A DNA stretch of 64,000 bases, taken from the NCBI GenBank assembly GCA_022376925.1, contig JAIOJX010000026.1, positions 198,500,400-198,564,399 on the forward strand. The letters are read 5' to 3'. Each line of letters starts with the position of its first letter. Position 1 is the first letter of the stretch. This DNA comes from Tragulus kanchil (Eukaryota > Chordata > Mammalia > Artiodactyla > Tragulidae). This document shows positions 45,296 to 57,883 of this stretch, piece by piece. Made by a program: the position numbers and the translations under genes. Under the pieces are notes generated by a model. That model searched no databases. It was not told the DNA's origin and was given only the letters and a program-made list of their open reading frames with translations.

Positions 45296-45478
45296 AATTT
45301 AAAAGTAAAATATAATTGTAAAAAGCTAGAATGAATAATAGATTAGGTCATGAAAACACATATAATTCATCTTCTGAAAGGATTAGTACTTTTTTAAGTT
45401 TTTAAAGAATTATTTGTAAATGTGCAATAACTATTGGGCTTCATGTTCAAATTGTATGATTAAGAATACAGATTTTAG

Positions 45479-45753
45479 GGCTTCCCTGGTGGTTCAGTGC
45501 CTAAAGAGTCTTCCTTGCAGTGCAAGGGGCACCTGTTTGATCCCTGGCCCGGGAAGATCCCACATGCCGTGGAGTGGCTGGACCAGTGTCTCCAATTATG
45601 CCCCAGCGCTCTGGAGCGCATGCACCCAGAGCTGGTGCTCTGCAATAAGAGAGGCCACTGCAAGGGGAGGCCCACACAGACCAAAGCATAAAGATGGATG
45701 AAAATCAATCAATAAAAAGCAATAAAAGAGGTTAAAACTAAAAAAAAGAGAAA
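45479..45753 (+). mobile_element. CHR-type SINE with target-site repeats
   Basis: Flanked by aatacagattttag (45465-45478) and aatacggattttag (45754-45767). Head 'ggcttccctggtggttcag', body 'ctctgcaataagagaggcc', A-rich tail. Copy at 46587-46862. Confidence 0.92.
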
Positions 45754-45997
45754 AATACGGATTTTAGTAATAGTAAAGAAAACTACTGTACAATAGAAAA
45801 GTTAACAGATAACTTCCCATGTGATATATTGCGTAAATTTGATGCAAGAGGAGGATTAGGATAAAGACTAATGAAATTCCCTAAAAAATACTACAGACAC
45901 AGACTCCTACACTATCGTTGGTCAAAGGCTACTTCAGATCTCATCAAAATCTCTACTCTGCAAATGCAGGAACTAGAGGATACTTAATATGCTCTGA

Positions 45998-46198
45998 GGG
46001 GTTTCCCAGGTGGCTCAGAGATAAAGAATCTGCCTGCAGTGCAAGAGGCTCTGGTTCAATCCCTGGGTCAAGAAGATCCCATGAAGGAGGTCATGGCAAC
46101 CCACTCCAGTATCCTTGCTTGTAAAATTCCATGGACAGAGGAGCCTGGAATGCTACCAGTCCATGGAGTCTCAAAGAGTTGGATTGAGCATGAATACA
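45998..46198 (+). mobile_element. Bov-tA SINE
   Basis: 'gggtttcccaggtggctcag' head, B-box-like 'gttcaatccc', body 'ggcaacccactccagtatcc', end 'gagttggattgagcatg'. Copy at 47106-47306. Confidence 0.9.
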
Positions 46199-46586
46199 TG
46201 CAGTGTGCTTTGGAAAGAGTAGGTGAATGAATAGCCACTTTTTATTTATTAAGAAAGTAATTAACAGGGATACATTAGAAGAAAAGCGGCTTTTTTCCCA
46301 AAGTTAAATTATGACTGAATTCTCTTGACAACATCTAGAAGAAGATAAAGGAATACTTACCTTCAAGGAGATGATAGAATGAGTTCCATGTAAGTTGAAA
46401 ACGAAATTTAAAAGTAAAATATAATTGTAAAAAGATATAATGAATAATAGATTAGGACATGAAAACACATCTAATTCATCTTCTGAAAGGATTAGTACTT
46501 TTTTAAGTTTTTAAAGAATTATTTGTAAATGTGCAATAACTATTGGGCTTCATGTTCAAATTGTATGATTAAGAATACAGATTTTA

Positions 46587-46862
46587 GGGCTTCCTGGTGG
46601 TTCAGTGCCTAAAGAGTCTTCCTTGCAGTGCAAGGGGCACCTGTTTGATCCCTGGCCCGGGAAGATCCCACATGCCGTGGAGTGGCTGGACCAGTGTCTC
46701 CAATTATGCCCCAGCGCTCTGGAGCGCATGCACCCAGAGCTGGTGCTCTGCAATAAGAGAGGCCACTGCAAGGGGAGGCCCACACAGACCAAAGCATAAA
46801 GATGGATGAAAATCAATCAATAAAAAGCAATAAAAGAGGTTAAAACTAAAAAAAAGAGAAAA
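46587..46862 (+). mobile_element. CHR-type SINE (D16 copy)
   Basis: Second D16 copy of 45479-45753, with one c missing in the head. Confidence 0.92.
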
Positions 46863-47105
46863 ATACGGATTTTAGTAATAGTAAAGAAAACTACTGTACA
46901 ATAGAAAAGTTAACAGATAACTTCCCATGTGATATATTGCGTAAATTTGATGCAAGAGGAGGATTAGGATAAAGACTAATGAAATTCCCTAAAAAATACT
47001 ACAGACACAGACTCCTACACTATCGTTGGTCAAAGGCTACTTCAGATCTCATCAAAATCTCTACTCTGCAAATGCAGGAACTAGAGGATACTTAATATGC
47101 TCTGA

Positions 47106-47306
47106 GGGGTTTCCCAGGTGGCTCAGAGATAAAGAATCTGCCTGCAGTGCAAGAGGCTCTGGTTCAATCCCTGGGTCAAGAAGATCCCATGAAGGAGGTC
47201 ATGGCAACCCACTCCAGTATCCTTGCTTGTAAAATTCCATGGACAGAGGAGCCTGGAATGCTACCAGTCCATGGAGTCTCAAAGAGTTGGATTGAGCATG
47301 AATACA
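47106..47306 (+). mobile_element. Bov-tA SINE (D16 copy)
   Basis: Second D16 copy of 45998-46198. Confidence 0.9.
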
Positions 47307-47875
47307 TGCAGTGTGCTTTGGAAAGAGTAGGTGAATGAATAGCCACTTTTTATTTATTAAGAAAGTAATTAACAGGGATACATTAGAAGAAAAGCGGCTT
47401 TTTTCCCAAAGTTAAATTATGACTGAATTCTCTTGACAACATCTAGAAGAAGATAAAGGAATACTTACCTTCAAGGAGATGATAGAATGAGTTCCATGTA
47501 AGTCTCTGAACTTCAGTTTTCTGAAGAAGAAAGACAGGATATGGAGCAGAGATTGCAAACATGTCGGAAAACAAAATCAATACTTTTGTTCTCATTGACT
47601 TGGCACCTTTAATAATTTTCTTTGCATCCGTGAGTGAGTTAGTGGATTCCCATACACAGTGCTCTGTCTACATTCTAGACTCAGGGAACTGCCCAAGTTC
47701 ACTGCTATCCACTCATTAGTGCCTGCTGACTTTCCTTAATATCTCCAGTTGCTATTTTATGGCCTCATTTCTAATTCATCTGTGTATGACTTTTTCAGAA
47801 ATTGCTTTACCTTTACTGTTGGTCCTTGACTTTTGGCTTCATTTTTGAATTTGGTCTCTCCAACATCCCTTCTTT

Positions 47876-48043
47876 TTAAAAAAAGTGTCTATTAATTGGC
47901 TGTTCTGGGTCTTAACTGCAGCATATGGGATCATCAGTCTTCTCTGCAGCATACAGGATCTAGTTCTCTGACCAGGAATTGAACTCGGGACCCCTGCATT
48001 GGGAGCAATGGAGTCTTAGCTACCGGACCACCAGGCAAACCCT
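47876..48043 (-). mobile_element. CHR-type SINE, minus strand
   Basis: 'ggctgttctgggtcttaact', 'gaccaggaattgaactcggg' and terminal 'taccggaccaccaggcaaac' are a reversed SINE, with an internal near-duplication of the 'ttctctgcagcata' segment. Copy at 49087-49254. Confidence 0.8.
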
Positions 48044-48171
48044 GCTCCAATGTCCCTTGCTTCTTCTCTCCAACCAAAGAGTCAGCAGTGTCTACACACT
48101 CAAATTATGTTGGAGCCAGCTTGCCCGCACGGGCAACCCAGATCTTTGTAATTATCAAAATCTTATGAATG

Positions 48172-48386
48172 TTGACTTCCCAGACGGTGCTAGTGGTAAG
48201 GAATCCACCTGCCAATGCAGGAGATGCAAGAGACACAGGTTCAATCCGTGGGTCAGGAAGATCCCCTGGAGTAGGAAATAGCACTCTACTCCAGAGTTCT
48301 TGCCTGGGAAATCCCATGGAGAGAGGAGCCTGGCAGGCTACAGTCCACAGGGCTGCAAAGAGTCAGACAGGACTGAGCATGCATGC
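48172..48386 (+). mobile_element. Bov-tA SINE
   Basis: 'gacttcccagacggtgctag' head, B-box-like 'gttcaatccg', body 'cccatggagagaggagcctg', end 'gtcagacaggactgagcatg'. Copy at 49383-49597. Confidence 0.9.
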
Positions 48387-49086
48387 TATGTGATGATGTG
48401 GTAAGGTCAGTGGAACAGCAAAGAGAGTCTCCCTATCTGCTGTCCTCTCATCCAAGTGATCCATAAAATACTCACTGGGGATCTCTGATGTTTCTTAGAC
48501 ACATTCAGGTAAGCAGAGAGTGACAGCAGTCATCACTTGAGTGTTTGTAGATTATTTCTATTTAAGACATTTATATTGCAAAATTCAGCCATGCATAACC
48601 TTTTGGTAGGTCCAAGACCTGGTCTGCAAAAGGAAGGAAGCCACTGCCTTTGATTGGCATGCCATTGGATTAGTTTTCTATAATACTTACCCAAATATGA
48701 ATGAGTTCCATGTAAGCTGAACTTCAGTTTTCTGACGAAGAAAGACAGGATATGGAGCAGAGATTGCAAACATGTCGGAAAACAAAATCAATACTTTTGT
48801 TCTCATTGACTTGGCACCTTTAATAATTTTCTTTGCATCCGTGAGTGCGTTAGTGGATTCCCATACACAGTGCTCTGTCTACATTCTAGACTCAGGGAAC
48901 TGCCCAAGTTCACTGCTATCCACTCATTAGTGCCTGCTGACCTTCCTTAATATCTCCAGTTGCTATTTTATGGCCTCATTTCTAATTCATCTGTGTATGA
49001 CTTTTTCAGAAATTGCTTTACCTTTACTGTTGGTCCTTGACTTTTGGCTTCATTTTTGAATTTGGTCTCTCCAACATCCCTTCTTT

Positions 49087-49254
49087 TTAAAAAAAGTGTC
49101 TATTAATTGGCTGTTCTGGGTCTTAACTGCAGCATATGGGATCATCAGTCTTCTCTGCAGCATACAGGATCTAGTTCTCTGACCAGGAATTGAACTCGGG
49201 ACCCCTGCATTGGGAGCAATGGAGTCTTAGCTACCGGACCACCAGGCAAACCCT
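49087..49254 (-). mobile_element. CHR-type SINE, minus strand (D17 copy)
   Basis: Second D17 copy of 47876-48043. Confidence 0.8.
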
Positions 49255-49382
49255 GCTCCAATGTCCCTTGCTTCTTCTCTCCAACCAAAGAGTCAGCAGT
49301 GTCTACACACTCAAATTATGTTGGAGCCAGCTTGCCCGCACGGGCAACCCAGATCTTTGTAATTATCAAAATCTTATGAATG

Positions 49383-49597
49383 TTGACTTCCCAGACGGTG
49401 CTAGTGGTAAGGAATCCACCTGCCAATGCAGGAGATGCAAGAGACACAGGTTCAATCCGTGGGTCAGGAAGATCCCCTGGAGTAGGAAATAGCACTCTAC
49501 TCCAGAGTTCTTGCCTGGGAAATCCCATGGAGAGAGGAGCCTGGCAGGCTACAGTCCACAGGGCTGCAAAGAGTCAGACAGGACTGAGCATGCATGC
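49383..49597 (+). mobile_element. Bov-tA SINE (D17 copy)
   Basis: Second D17 copy of 48172-48386. Confidence 0.9.
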
Positions 49598-50199
49598 TAT
49601 GTGATGATGTGGTAAGGTCAGTGGAACAGCAAAGAGAGTCTCCCTATCTGCTGTCCTCTCATCCAAGTGATCCATAAAATACTCACTGGGGATCTCTGAT
49701 GTTTCTTAGACACATTCAGGTAAGCAGAGAGTGACAGCAGTCATCACTTGAGTGTTTGTAGATTATTTCTATTTAAGACATTTATATTGCAAAATTCAGC
49801 CATGCATAACCTTTTGGTAGGTCCAAGACCTGGTCTGCAAAAGGAAGGAAGCCACTGCCTTTGATTGGCATGCCATTGGATTAGTTTTCTATAATACTTA
49901 CCCAAACAGAATGGCCTGTTATGAACTTGGTATCTTACTTCTTGGTTGATTTTATAATTGTTTGTAGGATACTGCTGAAGTAACAGGTTCTAATTTTATA
50001 TTTCGAGGTGAAAACTCTTACTGAATTAAGTCTTCTCTGACAGAAGACTCATTCCCTTAGATTACTCAGCAGCTTCTAACTGTGATGAGTCTGAAACTTA
50101 CCTATAACTTCTAATAGGATGTGTTGACTGTATCTTTAGAGAGTCCAGGAATCTATTTCAGGTACCTGAATGCATTCTTAGAGGGTCACATTGAAAGGA

Positions 50200-50833
50200 T
50201 TCTACCTCGATTTGAGACTTAAACCCAGGGCCCAGACCTGATCGAACTTGCTTAGGACTTGAACCCACGTGGCTGGAGCTTGAATTCCAGCCAAAAACCT
50301 GTCTGGGACTTGAACCCACGTGGCTGGGGTTTGAACCTATCCAAAACCCGGTTTGGGACTAGAACCCATGTGGCTGGGGCTTGAACCTATCCAAAACCCT
50401 GCTTGTGACTTGAAACCACATGGCTGAGGCTTAACTCCAGCCAAAACCCTGCTTGGGACTTGAACCCACGTAGGCAGGACTCAATCCCAGCCAAAACCCT
50501 GTCTGGGACTCAAGCCCACATGGCCAGGACTTAATCCAGCACTCACCCACTGTCTGGACCCACTAAGGTTCAGGTTCTTCGTGCCTCAACACAGAAGGAA
50601 TTCAGTGAGAGGCAGAGTGACAGGCAATAAGAGGATTTATTAGGTTAGGGCACTTGTAAGAGGTGCAAGAGGGCAGGCAGGAAAGCTCTGCTCCTCCTCT
50701 TTGGGTGGGCAACAACATATATATAGGAGGGTAGAAGACCACCTTCCTCAAGTAGATGCAGATGCAGACACAAGGCATACATCATTAGCTCCTCCTTCCC
50801 CAGCTCTTTCCGCTTTATTGAATAAGGAGCAGC
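50200..50833 (-). mobile_element. ERV LTR with U5 VNTR, minus strand
   Basis: Read on the minus strand: polyA signal aataaa (50636-50641), then 'tgtcactctgcctctcactg' and 'gaagaacctgaaccttagtg' R/U5 sequence, a splice-donor-like gtgagtg (50540-50546), then about six 50-base tandem units. The same R/U5 is found in the DYNLL2 retrocopy leader. No gag, pol or env reading frames are present. Outer LTR limits are uncertain; D18 cuts the U3 side here, but copy 2 continues. Confidence 0.7.
50255..50552 (+). repeat. ~50-bp VNTR in LTR, six units
   Basis: Units start at about 50255, 50306, 50356, 50406, 50456 and 50506, each 'gggacttgaacccacgtggc' followed by a variable half ending 'ccaaaaccctg'. Units differ at several bases, so the array is old, while the two assembly copies are nearly the same. 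Confidence 0.9.
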
Positions 50834-51374
50834 CATAAAAGTGATCCATAAAATACTCACTGGGGATCTCTGATGTTTCTTAGACACATTCAGGTAAGCA
50901 GAGAGTGACAGCAGTCATCACTTGAGTGTTTGTAGATTATTTCTATTTAAGACATTTATATTGCAAAATTCAGCCATGCATAACCTTTTGGTAGGTCCAA
51001 GACCTGGTCTGCAAAAGGAAGGAAGCCACTGCCTTTGATTGGCATGCCATTGGATTAGTTTTCTATAATACTTACCCAAACAGAATGGCCTGTTATGAAC
51101 TTGGTATCTTACTTCTTGGTTGATTTTATAATTGTTTGTAGGATACTGCTGAAGTAACAGGTTCTAATTTTATATTTCGAGGTGAAAACTCTTACTGAAT
51201 TAAGTCTTCTCTGACAGAAGACTCATTCCCTTAGATTACTCAGCAGCTTCTAACTGTGATGAGTCTGAAACTTACCTATAACTTCTAATAGGATGTGTTG
51301 ACTGTATCTTTAGAGAGTCCAGGAATCTATTTCAGGTACCTGAATGCATTCTTAGAGGGTCACATTGAAAGGAT

Positions 51375-52030
51375 TCTACCTCGATTTGAGACTTAAACCC
51401 AGGGCCCAGACCTGATCGAACTTTGCTTAGGACTTGAACCCACGTGGCTGGAGCTTGAATTCCAGCCAAAAACCTGTCTGGGACTTGAACCCACGTGGCT
51501 GGGGTTTGAACCTATCCAAAACCCGGTTTGGGACTAGAACCCATGTGGCTGGGGCTTGAACCTATCCAAAACCCTGCTTGTGACTTGAAACCACATGGCT
51601 GAGGCTTAACTCCAGCCAAAACCCTGCTTGGGACTTGAACCCACGTAGGCAGGACTCAATCCCAGCCAAAACCCTGTCTGGGACTCAAGCCCACATGGCC
51701 AGGACTTAATCCAGCACTCACCCACTGTCTGGACCCACTAAGGTTCAGGTTCTTCATGCCTCAACACAGAAGGAATTCAGTGAGAGGCAGAGTGACAGGC
51801 AATAAGAGGATTTATTAGGTTAGGGCACTTGTAAGAGGTGCATGCGGGCAGGCGGGAAAGCTCTGCTCCTCCTCTTTGGGTGGGCAGCAACATATATATA
51901 GGAGGGTAGAAGACCACCTTCCTCAAGTAGATGCAGATGCAGACACAAGGCATACATCATTAGCTCCTCCTTCCCCAACTCTTCCTGCTTTATTGAACAA
52001 GGAGCAGCATTCTTGAGTTATCATTAGCTT
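51375..52030 (-). mobile_element. ERV LTR with U5 VNTR (D18 copy)
   Basis: Second D18 copy of 50200-50833; VNTR at 51430-51727. The U3 side continues past 52008 into sequence with no clear viral gene. Confidence 0.7.
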
Positions 52031-53912
52031 ACCAGTCTCCCAGCTTTTTCCAGGTTTTGCCTTTCCACCTACACTCCCCTACTAGGACTCCACAACTACC
52101 TAACTATTCTACTCTGTCCCTATAAACACTAGAACACTGTCCTGAAGGAGTTCAATACTATCTTCTAGATCCCTTACTGCATCCTAGAGTCTGGCTTCAT
52201 AACATAGATTTAATAAAGCTCAACCTAATCCATAGACCATAAGTCATTTTTTGGTGACAGAGAATGAATTAAATAGAGTATCAGTTCTGACACAATTGGC
52301 ACATCAAAGAGGAACAGGTTTAGGATCTGAGTCAATCTCTCTGGGTGGTCACATTTCCTAAAAGCTGCCAAAGACCAACCTACTAATGTCATTAAATGCT
52401 TTTGGAAGTTGAACTATACACATGTGGCCACAGTCTATGCCAATCAACATGTAGTCTGGACTTTGTCAAGGTTCAGATCTGTGGGTAAGAGACAATCATT
52501 GCCAAGGGGAGGAAGGATACCAATGAAGATTTAGTTTTGACCTCAAATTTATTCACCGTATCATTGGTGAGAGTAAGTATAAAACTTATATAACTCTAGA
52601 TACCATAAAAATGGTCAAGGAATGTATGACAAATGATGCACAGAAAAAGAAAACATGTTACTGGAATTCTGGACAAATGAGAACTCCAGTTGAGCCAAGT
52701 CAAGGAATGTATTTTGACTTGATTTTGAGTGGAGGGATGGATTTGTTGGAGTAGTAGTTGGAAGAATGTGGTGGACTCTGTTAGGCGGAAGGGCCCACAT
52801 GGCCAGGACTTAATCCAGCACTCACCCACTGTCTGGACCCACTAAGGTTCAGGTTCTTCATGCCTCAACACAGAAGGAATTCAGTGAGAGGCAGAGTGAC
52901 AGGCAATAAGAGGATTTATTAGGTTAGGGCACTTGTAAGAGGTGCATGCGGGCAGGCGGGAAAGCTCTGCTCCTCCTCTTTGGGTGGGCAGCAACATATA
53001 TATAGGAGGGTAGAAGACCACCTTCCTCAAGTAGATGCAGATGCAGACACAAGGCATACATCATTAGCTCCTCCTTCCCCAACTCTTCCTGCTTTATTGA
53101 ACAAGGAGCAGCATTCTTGAGTTATCATTAGCTTACCAGTCTCCCAGCTTTTTCCAGGTTTTGCCTTTCCACCTACACTCCCCTACTAGGACTCCACAAC
53201 TACCTAACTATTCTACTCTGTCCCTATAAACACTAGAACACTGTCCTGAAGGAGTTCAATACTATCTTCTAGATCCCTTACTGCATCCTAGAGTCTGGCT
53301 TCATAACATAGATTTAATAAAGCTCAACCTAATCCATAGACCATAAGTCATTTTTTGGTGACAGAGAATGAATTAAATAGAGTATCAGTTCTGACACAAT
53401 TGGCACATCAAAGAGGAACAGGTTTAGGATCTGAGTCAATCTCTCTGGGTGGTCACATTTCCTAAAAGCTGCCAAAGACCAACCTACTAATGTCATTAAA
53501 TGCTTTTGGAAGTTGAACTATACACATGTGGCCACAGTCTATGCCAATCAACATGTAGTCTGGACTTTGTCAAGGTTCAGATCTGTGGGTAAGAGATAAT
53601 CATTGCCAAGGGGAGGAAGGATACCAATGAAGATTTAGTTTTGACCTCAAATTTATTCACCGTATCATTGGTGAGAGTAAGTATAAAACTTATATAACTC
53701 TAGATACCATAAAAATGGTCAAGGAATGTATGACAAATGATGCACAGAAAAAGAAAACATGTTACTGGAATTCTGAACAAATGAGAACTCCAGTTGAGCC
53801 AAGTCAAAGATGGTTCTACAGAATAGATGCCATTTTGACTTGATTTTGAGTGGAGGGATGGATTTGTTGGAGTAGTAGTTGGAAGAATGTGGTGGACTCT
53901 GTTAGGCGGAAG
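51689..53912 (+). repeat. D19: direct ~1.1-kb duplication
   Basis: Copy 1 is 51689-52791 and copy 2 is 52793-53912 (offset 1104). Near its end copy 1 lacks a block of about 17 bases that copy 2 has ('agatggttctacagaatag' region around 53807-53830). Its start overlaps D18 by about 320 bases, so that part of the LTR occurs three times. Confidence 0.97.
52793..53135 (-). mobile_element. ERV LTR part (D19 copy)
   Basis: Third appearance of the LTR R/U3 side, starting inside the last VNTR unit because of the D19 junction. Confidence 0.7.
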
Positions 53913-54004
53913 ATGAGGACTGCTTGGTGAATGGTGACATGATGTAGGCAGAAGGGCGAGGACGAAGGAGGAAGCCATAGGATTTGCCAATCCTAAAGTA
54001 GATC

Positions 54005-54214
54005 CAGGCTTGCCTGGCAGCTCAGCTAGTAAAGAATCCACCTGAAATGCAGTAGATTCTGGTTCAATTCCTGGGTTGGGAAGGTCCCCTGGAGAAGGGA
54101 TAGACTACCCAATCTAATATTCTTGCCTGGAGAATTCCATGGACAGAGGAACCTGGCAGGCTACAGTCCACAGGGTTGCAGAGTCAGACACCACTGAGCA
54201 TAGCACAGCACAGA
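54005..54214 (+). mobile_element. Bov-tA SINE
   Basis: 'ggcttgcctggcagctcagc' head, B-box-like 'gttcaattcc', body 'ttcttgcctggagaattcca', end 'cagacaccactgagcatagc'. D20 repeats only its last part at 55246-55310. Confidence 0.9.
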
Positions 54215-56324
54215 CGTGGGTGAACTGCCACAGATATGAAGGGCTAAAGGGAATGTCTGTCTTTGGTAGAAGCTTCATTTTCTCATGCCTTCTGCATGTC
54301 TTCTTTCTCGACGAGAGAAATTCCCTCATCAATATCCACAGGTGATGAAAGTGTCACACATGTTCTATCATTACAGTGCCTCTCTTGTGGATTTGAGGGG
54401 GAAATAGATGCTATTTGTTTCTCTTAAGGGCCAGAGGACTCCTTTATAACTTTGTCTTTCTGTAGGCTAAACATCCACTTTTAGATGGTTGCTGTTTACC
54501 CTTCCAGGAAGTACCAGACATCTTGCTGAGCAGGTTTATTTTTCAAGCCACTACTAGATCAGTTTCATTATATTTGCATAGCAGCTACAAACATAACTAG
54601 CCAGAAACAGAAGAATATTGTGCATCGTGTCCCTAATGACCTAGTCTGTTATTTACCACTGTCTTAGTTAAAGCAAGACATCAGGTTGCTTTTCAGTAAT
54701 GGTGGTCCCTCAACTCTTCCTATGGTAGTTATCTTAATAGTTTCTGAAATCCGTGAATGTGCCTGGATGCCAGGGTTTCCGCATTCTTGCTTGGTAGTCT
54801 CACTCAGCTTCCCTAAGAGACGTTGACCTAAAGTCCATTTTGTGATATTTTGATGGACACCACTTACAGACTTTAACAAGAAGAATTCAATGTCATATCC
54901 AGGCTAAACCCCAAACTACCTCTATACCAATCATTCTCCCAGTAAGGCAACAAATGCAGAAACAGCATAGTAGAGTAAGTGGTTGAGATTGAGTCACCAA
55001 CTGGTCAGGTGGCAAATAATTAATAACACGGTCAAGCATCCTTTTGTCGCTTTGCTAGAATACAAATTCATAAATACTAGTAAGACTGCAGATCAAATGT
55101 ATCATTTTTAGATGGCCACAAAGAATAGAAACAAGGATGTATGTCATCATATCCCATGTGGCATATGAAGTGAGATGGTGAAAAAATAACGTTTCATTTG
55201 AACTCTCAAGATTGTACCTTTTGAGGGGCTTTGCCAAAGGGGGGGACCTGGCAGGCTACAGTCCACAGGGTTGCAGAGTCAGACACCACTGAGCATAGCA
55301 CAGCACATACGTGGGTGAACTGCCACAGATATGAAGGGCTAAAGAGAATGTCTGTCTTTGGTAGAAGCTTCATTTTCTCATGCCTTCTGCATGTCTTCTT
55401 TCTCGACGAGAGAAATTCCCTCATCAATATCCACAGGTGATGAAAGTGTCACACATGTTCTATCATTACAGTGCCTCTCTTGTGGATTTGAGGGGGAAAT
55501 AGATGCTATTTGTTTCTCTTAAGGGCCAGAGGACTCCTTTATAACTTTGTCTTTCTGTAGGCTAAACATCCACTTTTAGATGGTTGCTGTTTACCCTTCC
55601 AGGAAGTACCAGACATCTTGCTGAGCAGGTTTATTTTTCAAGCCACTACTAGATCAGTTTCATTATATTTGCATAGCAGCTACAAACATAACTAGCCAGA
55701 AACAGAAGAATATTGTGCATCGTGTCCCTAATGACCTAGTCTGTTATTTACCACTGTCTTAGTTAAAGCAAGACATCAGGTTGCTTTTCAGTAATGGTGG
55801 TCCCTCAACTCTTCCTATGGTAGTTATCTTAATAGTTTCTGAAATCCGTGAATGTGCCTGGATGCCAGGGTTTCCGCATTCTTGCTTGGTAGTCTCACTC
55901 AGCTTCCCTAAGAGACGTTGACCTAAAGTCCATTTTGTGATATTTTGATGGACACCACTTACAGACTTTAACAAGAAGAATTCAATGTCATATCCAGGCT
56001 AAACCCCAAACTACCTCTATACCAATCATTCTCCCAGTAAGGCAACAAATGCAGAAACAGCATAGTAGAGTAAGTGGTTGAGATTGAGTCACCGACTGGT
56101 CAGGTGGCAAATAATTAATAACACGGTCAAGCATCCTTTTGTCGCTTTGCTAGAATACAAATTCATAAATACTAGTAAGACTGCAGATCAAATGTATCAT
56201 TTTTAGATGGCCACAAAGAATAGAAACAAGGATGTATGTCATCATATCCCATGTGCGTGCATATGAAGTGAGATGGTGAAAAAAATTAACGTTTCATTTG
56301 AACTCTCAAGATTGTACCTTTTGA
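54151..56324 (+). repeat. D20: direct ~1.1-kb duplication
   Basis: Copy 1 is 54151-55224 and copy 2 is 55246-56324 (offset 1095 rising to 1100). Indels sit near the end ('gtggcata' versus 'gtgcgtgcata', and a longer A-run in copy 2). Copy 2 begins inside a Bov-tA SINE that is complete only before copy 1. Confidence 0.97.
55246..55310 (+). mobile_element. Bov-tA 3' part (D20 copy)
   Basis: 'acctggcaggctacagtcca' to the element end; the head is missing because of the D20 junction. Confidence 0.85.
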
Positions 56325-56800
56325 TGAAACATGCTGAGTTAACACAAATACATTATCAGTTGTGACATTACTCCCTTTTTTCCAGGAAAGCAAGCACCAT
56401 TTTCTGCATGAAATGATTCACAGCCTACTAACTCTTTTAGTATGGGTTTCACAAGGTTATCAGGGCTCTTATTTTGTAACCATAGCCCTATTAAAAGAAC
56501 TTTCAAATGGAAAGAAACTTTTCACCTTACTTTTCAGTTTATTCTCACTACATTTAATGTACTTCTGCCTTCTGTGCAGCTTAAAGGAAAAAAAATTGGA
56601 AAATGCATGATCAATTTCAGGCCATTCCATCGATTAGCAAGCTGCTGTTCAGTTCTTTCAATAGTCTCCTTACAACCTTGGAGAACCAGCAACTCTAGGT
56701 CAAATTAACAGTACTGATTAAGGCACTATAAAGGAATCTGCAGGATAAATAAGACATATAAGCTACAATCCCTGCCCTTACATTGTTACCTTAAATTCTT

Positions 56801-57137
56801 TTTTTTTTTTTTAAAGATTTATTTATTTTATTATTTATTTTTGGGCAGGGGTTGGATTGGGGAGGGAGGGGAGTGGGCGGACCACTTCTACTGGTCTTTC
56901 ATTTCTCTATTTTCATCCAGCTTTGTTCTTTGGCTCTTGTGGGCCTCCCATCACGGTGGCCACTGTCGTCGCAGAGCGCCGGCTCTGGGTGCATGCGCTC
57001 CAGAGCTCCGGCTCAGTAATTGGACACATCGGTCCAGCCTCTCCGTGGCACGTGGGATCTTTCCAGGCCAGGGATCGAACTGGCGCCCCTTGCATGGCAA
57101 GGCAGTGTCCCTACCCACTGGACCACCAGGGAAGCCC
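56801..57137 (-). mobile_element. CHR-type SINE, minus strand, G-rich tail tract
   Basis: Flanked by taccttaaattctt (56787-56800) and taccttacattctt (57138-57151). Long T-run, a G-rich tract at 56843-56880, then reversed SINE ending 'ccactggaccaccagggaag'. The 115-codon frame over it is a SINE shadow. Confidence 0.92.
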
Positions 57138-57883
57138 TACCTTACATTCTTAGTAGGACACTTAACGGTAGGACAAGCACTTCTTTGATCCATTACCCTG
57201 CCTTGTTCTCCAGTTGTGAAATTCATCAACTTTGCTAGAATACAAATTCATAAATACTAGTAAGACTGCAGATCAAATGTATCATTTTTAGATGGCCACA
57301 AAGAATAGAAACAAGGATGTATGTCATCATATCCCATGTGCGTGCATATGAAGTGAGATGGTGAAAAAAATTAACGTTTCATTTGAACTCTCAAGATTGT
57401 ACCTTTTGATGAAACATGCTGAGTTAACACAAATACATTATCAGTTGTGACATTACTCCCTTTTTTCCAGGAAAGCAAGCACCATTTTCTGCATGAAATG
57501 ATTCACAGCCTACTAACTCTTTTAGTATGGGTTTCACAAGGTTATCAGGGCTCTTATTTTGTAACCATAGCCCTATTAAAAGAACTTTCAAATGGAAAGA
57601 AACTTTTCACCTTACTTTTCAGTTTATTCTCACTACATTTAATGTACTTCTGCCTTCTGTGCAGCTTAAAGGAAAAAAAATTGGAAAATGCATGATCAAT
57701 TTCAGGCCATTCCATCGATTAGCAAGCTGCTGTTCAGTTCTTTCAATAGTCTCCTTACAACCTTGGAGAACCAGCAACTCTAGGTCAAATTAACAGTACT
57801 GATTAAGGCACTATAAAGGAATCTGCAGGATAAATAAGACATATAAGCTACAATCCCTGCCCTTACATTGTTACCTTAAATTC

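Larger units (their letters stand above)
45296..47503 (+). repeat. D16: direct ~1.1-kb duplication
   Basis: Copy 1 is 45296-46395 and copy 2 is 46405-47503 (offset 1109). Copy 2 lacks one c in the SINE start ('cttcctgg' for 'cttccctgg'). The unit holds one CHR-type SINE with target-site repeats and one Bov-tA. Confidence 0.97.
47485..49906 (+). repeat. D17: direct ~1.21-kb duplication
   Basis: Copy 1 is 47485-48695 and copy 2 is 48699-49906 (offset 1214 falling to 1211 after a 3-base deletion near the start of copy 2). It is the longest unit of the series. It carries a minus-strand CHR-type SINE and a plus-strand Bov-tA. Confidence 0.97.
49665..52008 (+). repeat. D18: direct ~1.17-kb duplication
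   Basis: Copy 1 is 49665-50833 and copy 2 is 50839-52008 (offset 1174-1175). It contains the VNTR-bearing reverse-strand LTR. Differences include 'gtgcaagagggc' versus 'gtgcatgcgggc' and several transitions in the LTR. About 240 bases overlap the end of D17. Confidence 0.97.

Noticed and set aside
50255..50552. CRISPR-like array or zinc-finger-type coding repeat
   Set aside because: The 50-base units are diverged, have no repeat/spacer alternation and no open frame, and lie inside a mammalian ERV LTR.
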